Assembly (NCBI GenBank): GCA_030834125.1
Contig: JAURFW010000016.1
Span: 1-41,478, forward strand
Reading direction: 5' to 3'
DNA: 41,478 nt
Origin: Bacteroidota bacterium
GTDB lineage: Bacteria; Bacteroidota; Bacteroidia; NS11-12g; UBA955
The position numbers were made by a program, and so were the translations under genes. Shown one piece after another: positions 33,570 to 41,302 of this stretch (its first letter is position 1; each line of letters starts with the position of its first letter). The notes beneath the pieces are model-generated. The model did not search any database and was not told where the DNA came from. It saw nothing but the letters and a program-made list of their open reading frames with translations.

Positions 33570-34880
33570 ATGTCTAAGTCTGTCGCTCTTTATACCTTAG
33601 GTTGTAAATTGAATTTTGCTGAGAGTAGTACTATCGCACAGCAATTGAAACAAAATGGATTTGAGCGTAAAGACTTTCAAGATGGCGCAGATTTATATGT
33701 GATTAATACCTGTAGTGTAACTGATCATGCCGACCGAAAATGTAAAAAAGTAGTTCGCGAGGCGTTAAAATATAATCCCAAAGCTTACATCGTTGTTGTT
33801 GGTTGCTATGCACAATTAAAACCACAGGAGATTGCTGAAATACCTGGAGTTGATTTGGTGTTAGGAGCTGCTGAAAAGTTTGAACTAATATCATATTTAC
33901 ATAGCTTGGAGAAAGAACCAAGAAGTAGATATTATAATAGACCAATTAAAGAAACCCAAGACTTTGTCCCTGGTTTTTCTGAGGGTGACAGAACAAGAAT
34001 GTTCCTCAAGGTTCAAGATGGGTGTGATTATTTTTGCAGTTTCTGTACTATTCCATTAGCAAGGGGTAAAAGTAGATCATCCAATATTGAAAAAACATTA
34101 ACCCAAGTAAAAAAAGCTACAAAAGAAGGGGTTAAAGAAGTTGTTCTTACGGGTGTAAACTTAGGTGACTTTGGAGTAAATCACAATGAAGATTTTTTAG
34201 GTTTAATCAAAGAATTAGACAAGTTAGATACTATAGAGCGTTACAGAATAAGCAGCATAGAACCCAATTTACTTACGGATAAAATAATTGATTTTGTAGC
34301 ATCAAGTAATCGATTTGTTCCACATTTTCATATTCCCTTACAAAGTGGTAGTGATGAATTGCTTACTCGGATGAGAAGAAAATATAAATCTGATTTATAC
34401 AGAAGTAGGATAGAGCGAATAAAAAAATTAATGCCTGACTGCGGTATTGGTGTGGATGTAATAGTTGGTTTCCCGGGAGAAACAGACGAACACTTTCTAG
34501 AAACCTACCAATTCCTTAATAGTTTACCGGTATCATACCTTCATGTTTTTCCATACAGTGAAAGACCAAATACTACCGCACGTAAAATGAAAGAAACTGT
34601 TCCCTTGGGAATCCGCGGTGAGCGCACTACTCAACTTAGAAGTTTAAGTGATAAGAAGAAACGCGCCTTTTATGAGTCTCAAATAAATACAGTTCGTGAG
34701 GTATTATTTGAAGAAGAAATCCGAGATGGGAAAATGATGGGTTACACTGATAATTACGTTAGGGTAATCGCAGATTATGATCCTTTATGGGTGAATTCTC
34801 GAACACCATTTCGTTTAGAACAAATTGATAAGGATTTCTTGATGCATGGAGTTTTTGAAACCTTGGGTATAACACCTTAA
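33570..34880 (+). CDS. mtaB: tRNA t6A37 C2-methylthiotransferase MtaB
   Basis: MtaB is a radical-SAM enzyme that adds a methylthio group to t6A37 of tRNAs reading ANN codons. The 436-residue product (ATG at 33570) has the UPF0004 domain with cluster cysteines C12, C48 and C79, and the radical-SAM site CDYFCSFC (C152, C156, C159), followed by a TRAM-like C-terminal domain. The TLGCKLNFAES start and SRSSNIEKTL segment are typical of the MtaB/YqeV subgroup rather than MiaB or RimO. It follows the outer-membrane barrel gene by 18 bp. Confidence 0.93.
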   Translation: MSKSVALYTLGCKLNFAESSTIAQQLKQNGFERKDFQDGADLYVINTCSVTDHADRKCKKVVREALKYNPKAYIVVVGCYAQLKPQEIAEIPGVDLVLGAAEKFELISYLHSLEKEPRSRYYNRPIKETQDFVPGFSEGDRTRMFLKVQDGCDYFCSFCTIPLARGKSRSSNIEKTLTQVKKATKEGVKEVVLTGVNLGDFGVNHNEDFLGLIKELDKLDTIERYRISSIEPNLLTDKIIDFVASSNRFVPHFHIPLQSGSDELLTRMRRKYKSDLYRSRIERIKKLMPDCGIGVDVIVGFPGETDEHFLETYQFLNSLPVSYLHVFPYSERPNTTARKMKETVPLGIRGERTTQLRSLSDKKKRAFYESQINTVREVLFEEEIRDGKMMGYTDNYVRVIADYDPLWVNSRTPFRLEQIDKDFLMHGVFETLGITP

Positions 34881-34888
34881 TTTGTATT

Positions 34889-36070
34889 GTGTTTCCCACA
34901 TTATATTATTTTCTAAAAGATCTCTTGGGTATTAAATTACCATTTTTACAAATTGTAAATACATTTGGATTATTTGTAGCTTTTGCAATTGGCGCAGCAT
35001 ATTGGTCAGTCTCTAAAGAATTTCAACGAAGAACAGATTTAGGTCAATTTAAAACAAACATAAAGCAAATAACTGTTGGTGATTCATTTCCAATGTCTGA
35101 TTATTTGTTCAATGCATTACTATTGTTTTTATTTGGTTTTAAGTTTATATATTTAGTGAAAAATAGTGGGGCTGATTTTGTCCCACAAGAGCATTTGCTT
35201 ACTTGGGAAGGGGAACTATCTTGGGGTTTAATAATTGCTGCTGTTGGAACTTTTTGGAGATATCAATCTGACAAAAAACAACGTTTGAATCCACCACAAA
35301 AAAAAGAAATTACACTTGGCTTGGCCGATGAGATGGGCAACATTACTGCAATAGCCTTAATTTCTGGATTTTTAGGTGCGAAAGTTTTTCATATAATAGA
35401 AACACCTGGGAATTTTAGTTTTCAAGCTATTGCAAGCCAATTCTTTACTTCTGGGGGATGGACTTTTTATGGAGGGTTAATTTGTGGCTTAGGAGGAGTG
35501 CTAATTTATGCTTATCGCAGAGGGTATTCAATAATTCACGTATTGGATTCAGCTGGACCACCAATGATGTTGGCCTATGGAGTAGGTAGATTTGGTTGTC
35601 ATTTCTCAGGAGATGGTGATTGGGGTATTGCAAATCCAAATCCAAATTCATGGCTACCTGATTGGGCCTGGGCGTATAAATATCCTCATAATGTTTTGGG
35701 AAAAGATTATGCATCGGCAGGAATGGAAAGAATTCCAGGTTGTGAAGGAAGTTACTGTTTTCAATTAATTGACCCCGTTTATCCAACCCCACTTTATGAG
35801 GCACTTATGGCTCTATTCTTATTTGCGATTTTATGGTTTTGGGTGCGTAACGTAAAACTCAACCCAGGTCAAGCATTGGGTGTTTACTTATTTTTTGCCG
35901 GTACGGAGCGTTTTGTTATTGAGTTAATCAGAGAACACGGTGATAGCCTCTATAAAGTCGGAGACTTGATTTTCTCACAAGCACAAATGATTTCTACTGT
36001 TTTAATCGTTCTTGGTGTAGGATTATGGTTTGCTGGATCAAGGAATTTACTTTCAAAAAGAAACAATTAA
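34889..36070 (+). CDS. lgt: Prolipoprotein diacylglyceryl transferase Lgt
   Basis: Lgt attaches diacylglycerol to the lipobox cysteine of prelipoproteins in the inner membrane; many such lipoproteins occur in this window. The 393-residue protein has about seven to eight membrane helices and the Lgt signature GVGRFGCHFSGDGDWG with the essential arginine. It is longer than the E. coli protein (291 aa), as is usual in Bacteroidota, mainly through insertion loops. The start is GTG (34889-34891), MFPTLYYFLKDLLG being a typical family N-terminus. It ends inside the DUF4294 gene, where a 7-bp hairpin spans the stop codon. Confidence 0.94.
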   Translation: MFPTLYYFLKDLLGIKLPFLQIVNTFGLFVAFAIGAAYWSVSKEFQRRTDLGQFKTNIKQITVGDSFPMSDYLFNALLLFLFGFKFIYLVKNSGADFVPQEHLLTWEGELSWGLIIAAVGTFWRYQSDKKQRLNPPQKKEITLGLADEMGNITAIALISGFLGAKVFHIIETPGNFSFQAIASQFFTSGGWTFYGGLICGLGGVLIYAYRRGYSIIHVLDSAGPPMMLAYGVGRFGCHFSGDGDWGIANPNPNSWLPDWAWAYKYPHNVLGKDYASAGMERIPGCEGSYCFQLIDPVYPTPLYEALMALFLFAILWFWVRNVKLNPGQALGVYLFFAGTERFVIELIREHGDSLYKVGDLIFSQAQMISTVLIVLGVGLWFAGSRNLLSKRNN

Positions 36071-36597
36071 CAGTTTTATTAACTGTTTTTGTGGCATATT
36101 CACATGGTTATGGCCAGTCAGATACTGTTTATCTCCTGGATAACGTAATTGATAGAATGGATTCTGTTTTAGTATCTGGAGATGCTAATTCAGAGCGTAT
36201 TCGTCAATATAGGTTACTTAAAAATCGTGTAATTAAAACAATGCCGTATGCTAAAATGGCGGCATTTAAAATCCAGGCAATGGAAGATAAGCTCTCAACC
36301 ATTAGAGGGCGCAGAGCTCGTAAAAAATATGTGAAGCAATGCGAAAAGAGTATAAAAGACTTGTATACCGAACAACTGAAGAAGTTGAGCATAAACGAGG
36401 GCAAGGTATTAATGAAGTTGCTTCATCGGGAAACTGGAAAAACTACATGGGAAATAATGAAGAACTACAGAGGCACACCAGAAGCCCTTTTTTGGCAAGC
36501 ATTTGGTAGTTTTTGGGGTCACGATATGAAAGGTCAATTTGACCCTGTTATTGATTATCAAATTGAAAATATTATCAAAGTAGAACGCCTAGAATAG
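36025..36597 (+). CDS. DUF4294 family protein
   Basis: The 190-residue product has a short hydrophobic signal-like N-terminus (TVLLTVFVAYSHGYG|QS) and a charged helical body with YRLLKNRVIKTMPYAKMAAFK, RGRRARKKYVKQCEKSIKDLYTEQLKKLSINEGKVLMKLLHRETG and ALFWQAFGSFWGHDMK, the pattern of the Bacteroidota DUF4294 family. Function of the family is not known to me. Only one ATG is usable, giving a 46-bp overlap with lgt. It is the last plus-strand gene of the hscA run and ends 6 bp before the convergent permease stop. Confidence 0.82.
   Translation: MVCWIKEFTFKKKQLTVLLTVFVAYSHGYGQSDTVYLLDNVIDRMDSVLVSGDANSERIRQYRLLKNRVIKTMPYAKMAAFKIQAMEDKLSTIRGRRARKKYVKQCEKSIKDLYTEQLKKLSINEGKVLMKLLHRETGKTTWEIMKNYRGTPEALFWQAFGSFWGHDMKGQFDPVIDYQIENIIKVERLE
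36069..36090 (+). other. Hairpin plus T-run across the lgt stop codon
   Basis: AACAGTT (36069-36075) and AACTGTT (36081-36087) pair with a 5-nt loop, followed by T-rich sequence. This resembles a weak terminator, but it lies inside the coding sequence of the DUF4294 gene. It might attenuate transcription of that gene, or be chance. Confidence 0.3.
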
Positions 36598-36603
36598 TAA
36601 TAG

Positions 36604-37539
36604 CTATTTCTGTTTTCTTATAAAACTTAAAATTAAAATGGGAGCACCAATAAGAGAACTAATTGGGTTGATGGGTAAGAGTATTCCAGGTATTGAGTAA
36701 TGAGCAATACAATCAGCTCCAACAGCGAGTATTCCTCCCCATAAGATTGTTGGTAGCAATATTTTGGAATGTTTTTCAGTTTTGTATAGACGTTTTGCAA
36801 TATGAGGACCCACCAATCCGATGAAGCCAATTGGACCTGCATACGCGGTTAACCAACCGGCAATAATTGCTCCAGTCCAAATCAATAAATTTTTTATTTT
36901 TACAGGGCTCACACCCGACGCTTGTGCATATTCATCTCCCAATAAATAACAATCCAATGAATTTCTAAAAGAGTAAATAAGTATAATTCCAAAAAATACT
37001 GGAGAACTCATACTGAAAAGATGAGTCATTTCAATTCTTTCAAAATTACCCATACCCCAGAAAGTGAACTCTCTTAGTTGCTCATTACTGCCGAAATACT
37101 GCATGAGTTCTGTCGCCGCTGAAAATAAAAAACCTAATACTAAACCTGTCAATAACAATCGGTGGGTATGTCCAAAGCCTCTATTTATTAAAAGTTGCAA
37201 GCCTAGGGCCGAAAAAGCACCTATGGTACTGCCCCAAATTGGTGAAATCTCAAATGATAAAGAGAATGTTCCTGATAAAAATATAAATAAAGCCATTCCA
37301 AATGTGGCTCCAGGTGAAATACCAATTAGATAGGGGCCAGCAAGTGGATTTCTAAATAATGTTTGCATTAATAATCCAGAAAAACTAAGGCCTATACCAG
37401 TTATCACAGCACCCATTACCCTTGGGAATCGGAATTCCCAAAATAGGAAATTGGAAACTTCATTATCCCAAATTTTTAGGTCAAATAAGAAAAGTATAAT
37501 TAATACTATAAATAGAAATATGTTACCTAAATACTTCAC
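36604..37539 (-). CDS. FecCD-type ABC transporter permease (iron, heme or cobalamin)
   Basis: The 311-residue membrane protein has about eight to nine helices with family motifs RFPRVMGAVITGIGLSFSGLLMQTLFRNPLAGPYLIGISPGA, MGNFERI and AGPIGFIGLVGPHIAKRLY. It would form the inner-membrane channel for iron-siderophore, heme or vitamin B12 import. Its GTG start overlaps the stop of the binding-protein gene by 4 bp (GTGA), so the two are co-translated. A companion ATPase is not next to it or anywhere in the window, which is unusual. It ends 6 bp from the convergent DUF4294 gene. Confidence 0.9.
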   Translation of the reverse strand: MKYLGNIFLFIVLIILFLFDLKIWDNEVSNFLFWEFRFPRVMGAVITGIGLSFSGLLMQTLFRNPLAGPYLIGISPGATFGMALFIFLSGTFSLSFEISPIWGSTIGAFSALGLQLLINRGFGHTHRLLLTGLVLGFLFSAATELMQYFGSNEQLREFTFWGMGNFERIEMTHLFSMSSPVFFGIILIYSFRNSLDCYLLGDEYAQASGVSPVKIKNLLIWTGAIIAGWLTAYAGPIGFIGLVGPHIAKRLYKTEKHSKILLPTILWGGILAVGADCIAHYSIPGILLPINPISSLIGAPILILSFIRKQK

Positions 37540-38666
37540 CTAAACTGTTGATAGAAATATAATGAATCGAATTTTCCTTGGCCAATATTTATTAAATCAT
37601 TCAATAAAATTTCTGGGTGGATAGATCCTAAATCCCAATAGGAATTAGCACCTGATTCTTCTTGTTGTTTATTATTTTGAAATATCTTGATCTTGTCATT
37701 AGAATTCAAAACACTTTCAATTCTTGGTTCATTTTTTAATAGTTTATCTAAGTCTGAATACGAACCTATATTTAGCCAAATATCAGCTTGAAGTAAGCAC
37801 TTAAAGGCGATTTCCAATGGTATGGTATATGTGAGTTGTTGCTCGTTTAGGTTTTCATCTTGCCATATACAGTTTAGATTAGCATCATTCAATAAATGAC
37901 TAAGGTAATTATTCCTGTTTGGTACCATCCAATTGCCACTGTACGGAGCATTAATCATTATTGTCTTTTTGTGTGGAGTGATTTTTTTTAAATGACTCAG
38001 ATAAACAGAATCAACTCTATTGAAAATTTGGGTAGCAATATTTAGTTTATTCGTGATTAGTCCGAAAACCTTAATCCATTCGGATCTTGCTAAGGGATGG
38101 TTTTCTTGATGATTTTGGATATATAAAACGGTTATATTCTGTTTATATAGTCTTGAAAATGCAGGAATGCCTTCTGCATTTAGAGTGTAAGCGCAGAATA
38201 TATTTGGCTCAGATTTAATTAATTCTTCAAGTTGAAGTTCACCAGAGGGTTGAATTTCAATTGGGTTGTTTAAATATCCCTTCAATGTAGAATGTACAAA
38301 GTTTAAATTATCGATTGCCACAATTGAATTTTCCGAATTGAGTTCAGTTAAAAAACGCAGGAAAATACTGCTGCTTACAGCAATTCTTCTATTGTTACTT
38401 TTGATTTTAATAGATGAGGGGAATAGGCCTGGATTTTTACCCATATGATATGTTGCTAATTCCTTGCCATCACTAAAAAATACTTTTAATAAGGTATCAG
38501 TTTCATTGTAGCCTATTTTGAAAAGTTCTGAGTATTTATTGTTCTTCCAATTTATATTCACTTTATCTCGTCCTTCTGATTTATATTGACAACCGTATAT
38601 GCCCAATATGAAAATTAGGTGATAAATTCTTCGATATTTTTTGAGGAGTAATGTCAGAGTGTTCAA
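37536..38666 (-). CDS. Substrate-binding lipoprotein of the FecCD-type transporter
   Basis: The 376-residue protein is a probable periplasmic-binding lipoprotein: lipobox GIYGC (C26) and a peripla_BP_2-like (FecB/BtuF) fold with AVSSSIFLRFLTELN, LVAI-like DNLNF, LEELIKSEPNIFCAY and the EIAFKCLLQADIWLNIG region. It should hand its ligand to the permease encoded just after it. The start must be non-ATG, most likely TTG 38664-38666, because no ATG precedes the signal. A 72-bp gap separates it from the divergent FtsB-like gene. The ligand (iron chelate, heme, cobalamin) is not identifiable from sequence. Confidence 0.82.
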   Translation of the reverse strand: MNTLTLLLKKYRRIYHLIFILGIYGCQYKSEGRDKVNINWKNNKYSELFKIGYNETDTLLKVFFSDGKELATYHMGKNPGLFPSSIKIKSNNRRIAVSSSIFLRFLTELNSENSIVAIDNLNFVHSTLKGYLNNPIEIQPSGELQLEELIKSEPNIFCAYTLNAEGIPAFSRLYKQNITVLYIQNHQENHPLARSEWIKVFGLITNKLNIATQIFNRVDSVYLSHLKKITPHKKTIMINAPYSGNWMVPNRNNYLSHLLNDANLNCIWQDENLNEQQLTYTIPLEIAFKCLLQADIWLNIGSYSDLDKLLKNEPRIESVLNSNDKIKIFQNNKQQEESGANSYWDLGSIHPEILLNDLINIGQGKFDSLYFYQQFR

Positions 38667-38738
38667 AATTAGAACAAAATAATTGACACGGGTAAAATAT
38701 GTGAATCAATAGGAATAAATAATTACCATCTTTGTTAA

Positions 38739-39029
38739 GTGAAAATTCCCGCGTATCAGCACCGATATAAAATTTTAATAGGATTGTTTATTGTTTGGAT
38801 GACCTTCTTCGATAATAACAGTTTTTTATACAGATACAGGTTGCATAGTGAAATAAAAGAATTAGAAGGGGGGATTGAAACACATAAATTAAAAATTGCC
38901 GAACTTAGACGTCAAAAAACGGAGTTATTTGGAAACCTTAAAAATTTAGAAAAATTTGCAAGAGAAAGATATCTTATGAAAAAAGATAATGAAGATATTA
39001 TTGTTATTGTAGATGCGGATGAAAAATAA
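38739..39029 (+). CDS. FtsB/DivIC-like septum formation protein
   Basis: The 96-residue protein has one membrane helix (about 12-29), a coiled coil (about 34-75, with RLHSEIKELEGGIETHKLKIAELRRQ) and FARERYLMKKDNEDII at the end, the layout of the FtsB/DivIC divisome component that works with FtsL and FtsQ at the septum. The start is GTG (38739-38741). A near -7 element CATCTTTG (one mismatch) lies 4 nt before it, so it is probably leaderless. Confidence 0.85.
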   Translation: MKIPAYQHRYKILIGLFIVWMTFFDNNSFLYRYRLHSEIKELEGGIETHKLKIAELRRQKTELFGNLKNLEKFARERYLMKKDNEDIIVIVDADEK

Positions 39030-39079
39030 AGTGTTTATAAGTAAGATTATATTGTGTATTTCTATTGCTTTCGGCTCAA

Positions 39080-39087
39080 TAGGTTTG
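39080..39087 (+). promoter_or_regulatory. Promoter -7 element for dnaN
   Basis: TAGGTTTG matches TAnnTTTG and predicts a leader of about 28 nt before the dnaN ATG at 39121. No good -33 at 17-23 nt spacing was found. Confidence 0.4.
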
Positions 39088-39120
39088 CACTAGTTATAAA
39101 GTATAAAAGAAGATTCACAT

Positions 39121-40242
39121 ATGAAATTTATAGCTTCATCAAGCGAATTGTTGCAACACTTACTAACGGTAAATGGTGCAATTATGTCAAAACCAATCAT
39201 TCCCATCTTGGAAAATTTCCTGTTTGATGTGAAAGATGGCGAAGTGACAATTTTTAGTACAGACTTGGAAACGAGTATGACTACTTCACTGCAGGTTGAT
39301 ACCAAAGATTCTATGAAGGTAGCGGTACCAAGTAAGATGGTCATTGATATTCTTCGTTCGCTACCTGAGCAGTCTGTTACATTTAACGTTGATTCTTCCA
39401 ATTTCTCTATTGAGGTGGTAAATGCCAATGGTAGATACAAAATGGCGGGACAAGATGGTGTGGATTTCCCAACCTTACCCGAAAAATCAGGTGAAGGAAG
39501 TTTTACTGTTCCATCAAATATCCTTTTGCGTGCTGTTAGTAAAACTTTGTTTGCAGCGGGAACGGATGAGTTGCGTTTAAATCTAACAGGTTTATTTGTT
39601 GAAATGATGCCAGATTACGTAAATTTTGTGGCAACGGATGCAAATAAGTTGGTTAGATATACAAGAAATGATATTGCTCCTCAAGTTAATAATAGCTTTA
39701 TTATTCCTAAAAAGCCTTTGAATTTATTGAAAACAGCATTGCCAAATGACGAAACTCCCGTAGTTGTGGATTACAATAAAACCAATGTATTCTTTTCTTT
39801 TGGGAATACTCAGCTTATTTGTAGATTGTTAGATGAAAAGTACCCTGATTATTCAGCGGTAATACCAACCAATAATTCCAATACCTTGAATATTAATCGT
39901 ATGGACTTTTTAAGTTCGATTAATCGAATCAGCATATTTGCGTCTAAAACAACGCACCAGGTAAGATTGAAAATTGCGGGTTCTGAATTGACAATTTCAG
40001 CTGAAGATTTAGAAATGGCTAATGAAGCGGTTGAACGCATTCCATGTGAATATTCTGGAGAAGATATGGAAATAGGTTTCAATGCACGTTTTTTGAAGGA
40101 AATGCTTTCAACTATGGACGGGGAAACAGTTCAACTACAACTATCGCAACCAAACAGAGCGGGTTTGATAGTTCCAACAGAAAACGAAACAAATGAGGAC
40201 ATGACAATGTTAATCATGCCAATGATGCTCAACAATTATTAA
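39121..40242 (+). CDS. dnaN: DNA polymerase III beta sliding clamp
   Basis: DnaN is the ring-shaped clamp that gives the replicase processivity. The 373-residue product has the three-domain repeat expected, beginning MKFIASSSELLQHLLTVNGAIM and ending with the conserved NEDMTMLIMPMML segment. Length is standard (366-380). In many bacteria dnaN follows dnaA near oriC; here it lies between an FtsB-like gene and a YggS-family gene with no dnaA or DnaA-box cluster visible, so this is not obviously an origin. A strong terminator follows. Confidence 0.97.
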   Translation: MKFIASSSELLQHLLTVNGAIMSKPIIPILENFLFDVKDGEVTIFSTDLETSMTTSLQVDTKDSMKVAVPSKMVIDILRSLPEQSVTFNVDSSNFSIEVVNANGRYKMAGQDGVDFPTLPEKSGEGSFTVPSNILLRAVSKTLFAAGTDELRLNLTGLFVEMMPDYVNFVATDANKLVRYTRNDIAPQVNNSFIIPKKPLNLLKTALPNDETPVVVDYNKTNVFFSFGNTQLICRLLDEKYPDYSAVIPTNNSNTLNINRMDFLSSINRISIFASKTTHQVRLKIAGSELTISAEDLEMANEAVERIPCEYSGEDMEIGFNARFLKEMLSTMDGETVQLQLSQPNRAGLIVPTENETNEDMTMLIMPMMLNNY

Positions 40243-40263
40243 AAGTATTAATATTTATATTTT

Positions 40264-40290
40264 AAAGGGTCGCCTATTGCGGCCCTTTTT
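40264..40290 (+). terminator. Terminator after dnaN, possibly bidirectional
   Basis: AAAGGGTCGC / GCGGCCCTTT pair through 10 bp (one G-T pair) with a CTATT loop and a T-run after it on the plus strand. It ends dnaN transcription and, as it overlaps the yggS stop by 2 bp, could also stop the convergent transcript, though the minus-strand T-run is weaker. Confidence 0.85.
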
Positions 40291-40948
40291 ATTTGAATAC
40301 TTTTGAACCTACCCTAACCATGGTGCTTCCACATGAAATAGCAATTTGATAATCGCCGCTCATCCCCATAGAAATTTCTTTAAATGCAGGGTCTTCAATG
40401 AAGTATAAGTCTTTGATTTTTTGGAATTCAGATTTAACGAGTTTGAATTCGTTTTCGACTTGATTAGTGTCTTCGGTGTTACTCGCCATAGCCATAATAC
40501 CCGCAAATTCGATGTGCGGAGTTTGCATAGTTTTAAGTTCTTCGAAAAACGAGGCTATGTCTTCTAATTTAATACCAAATTTGCTCTCTTCCTTAGCAAC
40601 ATGTAATTGAAGTAAAATAGGAATTTTTCTATTGTATTTTTCCCCTTGCTTTTCAATTTCTTTAATTAGTTTGATGCTATCAACAGATTGTATCATAGAA
40701 ATAAAAGGGGCAATATATTTAACCTTGTTTGTTTGTAGATGCCCGATAAGGTGCCACGAAATATCCTTTGGCAAATTTTCATATCGCTCTAAAAGAGCTT
40801 GAACTCGATTTTCAGCAAAAATCCTGTGCCCGAAATCGTAGGCTTGTTGTATTTCCCCTATCTCACGATACTTTGAAACTATAATTAATTGTGATTTTTG
40901 AGTGAGGTCATTATAAAGCTCTTTTATATTGTTGCCAATTCGCGTCAT
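40289..40948 (-). CDS. yggS: YggS/PROSC-family PLP homeostasis protein
   Basis: YggS proteins bind pyridoxal phosphate and buffer its free level without a known enzymatic reaction. The 219-residue alanine-racemase-like barrel has the PLP-lysine in IIVSKYRE (K26), FAENRVQALLERYENLP, WHLIGHLQTNKVKYI, and the phosphate-binding C-terminal GMSGDYQIAISCGSTMVRVGS. Length is normal. It is a stand-alone gene, divergent from the DUF4296 lipoprotein with 21 bp between the starts. Confidence 0.94.
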   Translation of the reverse strand: MTRIGNNIKELYNDLTQKSQLIIVSKYREIGEIQQAYDFGHRIFAENRVQALLERYENLPKDISWHLIGHLQTNKVKYIAPFISMIQSVDSIKLIKEIEKQGEKYNRKIPILLQLHVAKEESKFGIKLEDIASFFEELKTMQTPHIEFAGIMAMASNTEDTNQVENEFKLVKSEFQKIKDLYFIEDPAFKEISMGMSGDYQIAISCGSTMVRVGSKVFK

Positions 40949-40964
40949 TTTCTTTGTAATTTTG
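40932..40964 (+). promoter_or_regulatory. Promoter of the DUF4296 lipoprotein and mutS2
   Basis: TTG (40932-40934), a 22-nt spacer and TAATTTTG (40957-40964) form a Bacteroidota promoter. It ends 5 nt before the TTG at 40970, supporting this as start of translation and a leaderless transcript. Confidence 0.55.
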
Positions 40965-40969
40965 CTTTG

Positions 40970-41302
40970 TTGATTCGGTTAAGCAAAATAACAACCCTTC
41001 TGGCAATATTCATCATTGCATGTTCAGATACACCTCCAATTTCAAAGGAGAGAATGGTTCCAATCATGGCAGATGCCATGAGAATGGAGGCCGCTGAACA
41101 AATAGGTTATAACTATGTTACTGTTCCAGATTCTGTTTGGAAATTAAATTATGCATTCCTTATGGATAAATATAGTCTAGATAGTACATCTTTTAAGGAT
41201 GCAATGAGATATTATACTGAGCGTCCTGCCGAGTTTTCGAAAATTATGGAGCAGGTAATTGAAATCCTCCAAAAAGAAGAGCTTAAAGAATTTAAACGTT
41301 GA
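40970..41302 (+). CDS. DUF4296 lipoprotein
   Basis: Starting at TTG 40970 (110 aa) gives a lipoprotein signal with IIAC and lipidated cysteine C18. The longer open frame from 40898 is unlikely because it overlaps yggS and carries no signal. The mature part (MADAMRMEAAEQIGY, LMDKYSLDSTSFKDAMRYYTERPAEF) matches the DUF4296 pattern of small Bacteroidota lipoproteins. The family has no function known to me. Its stop overlaps the mutS2 start (TTGA), so the two are probably translated together. Confidence 0.8.
   Translation: MIRLSKITTLLAIFIIACSDTPPISKERMVPIMADAMRMEAAEQIGYNYVTVPDSVWKLNYAFLMDKYSLDSTSFKDAMRYYTERPAEFSKIMEQVIEILQKEELKEFKR

Noticed and set aside
39030-39120. Replication origin next to dnaN
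   Set aside because: No dnaA gene, clustered DnaA boxes or AT-rich iterons are visible; the 91 bp hold only a promoter.
40898-40969. Longer start for the DUF4296 lipoprotein
   Set aside because: It would overlap yggS and put 24 residues before a good lipoprotein signal; the promoter lies inside this stretch.
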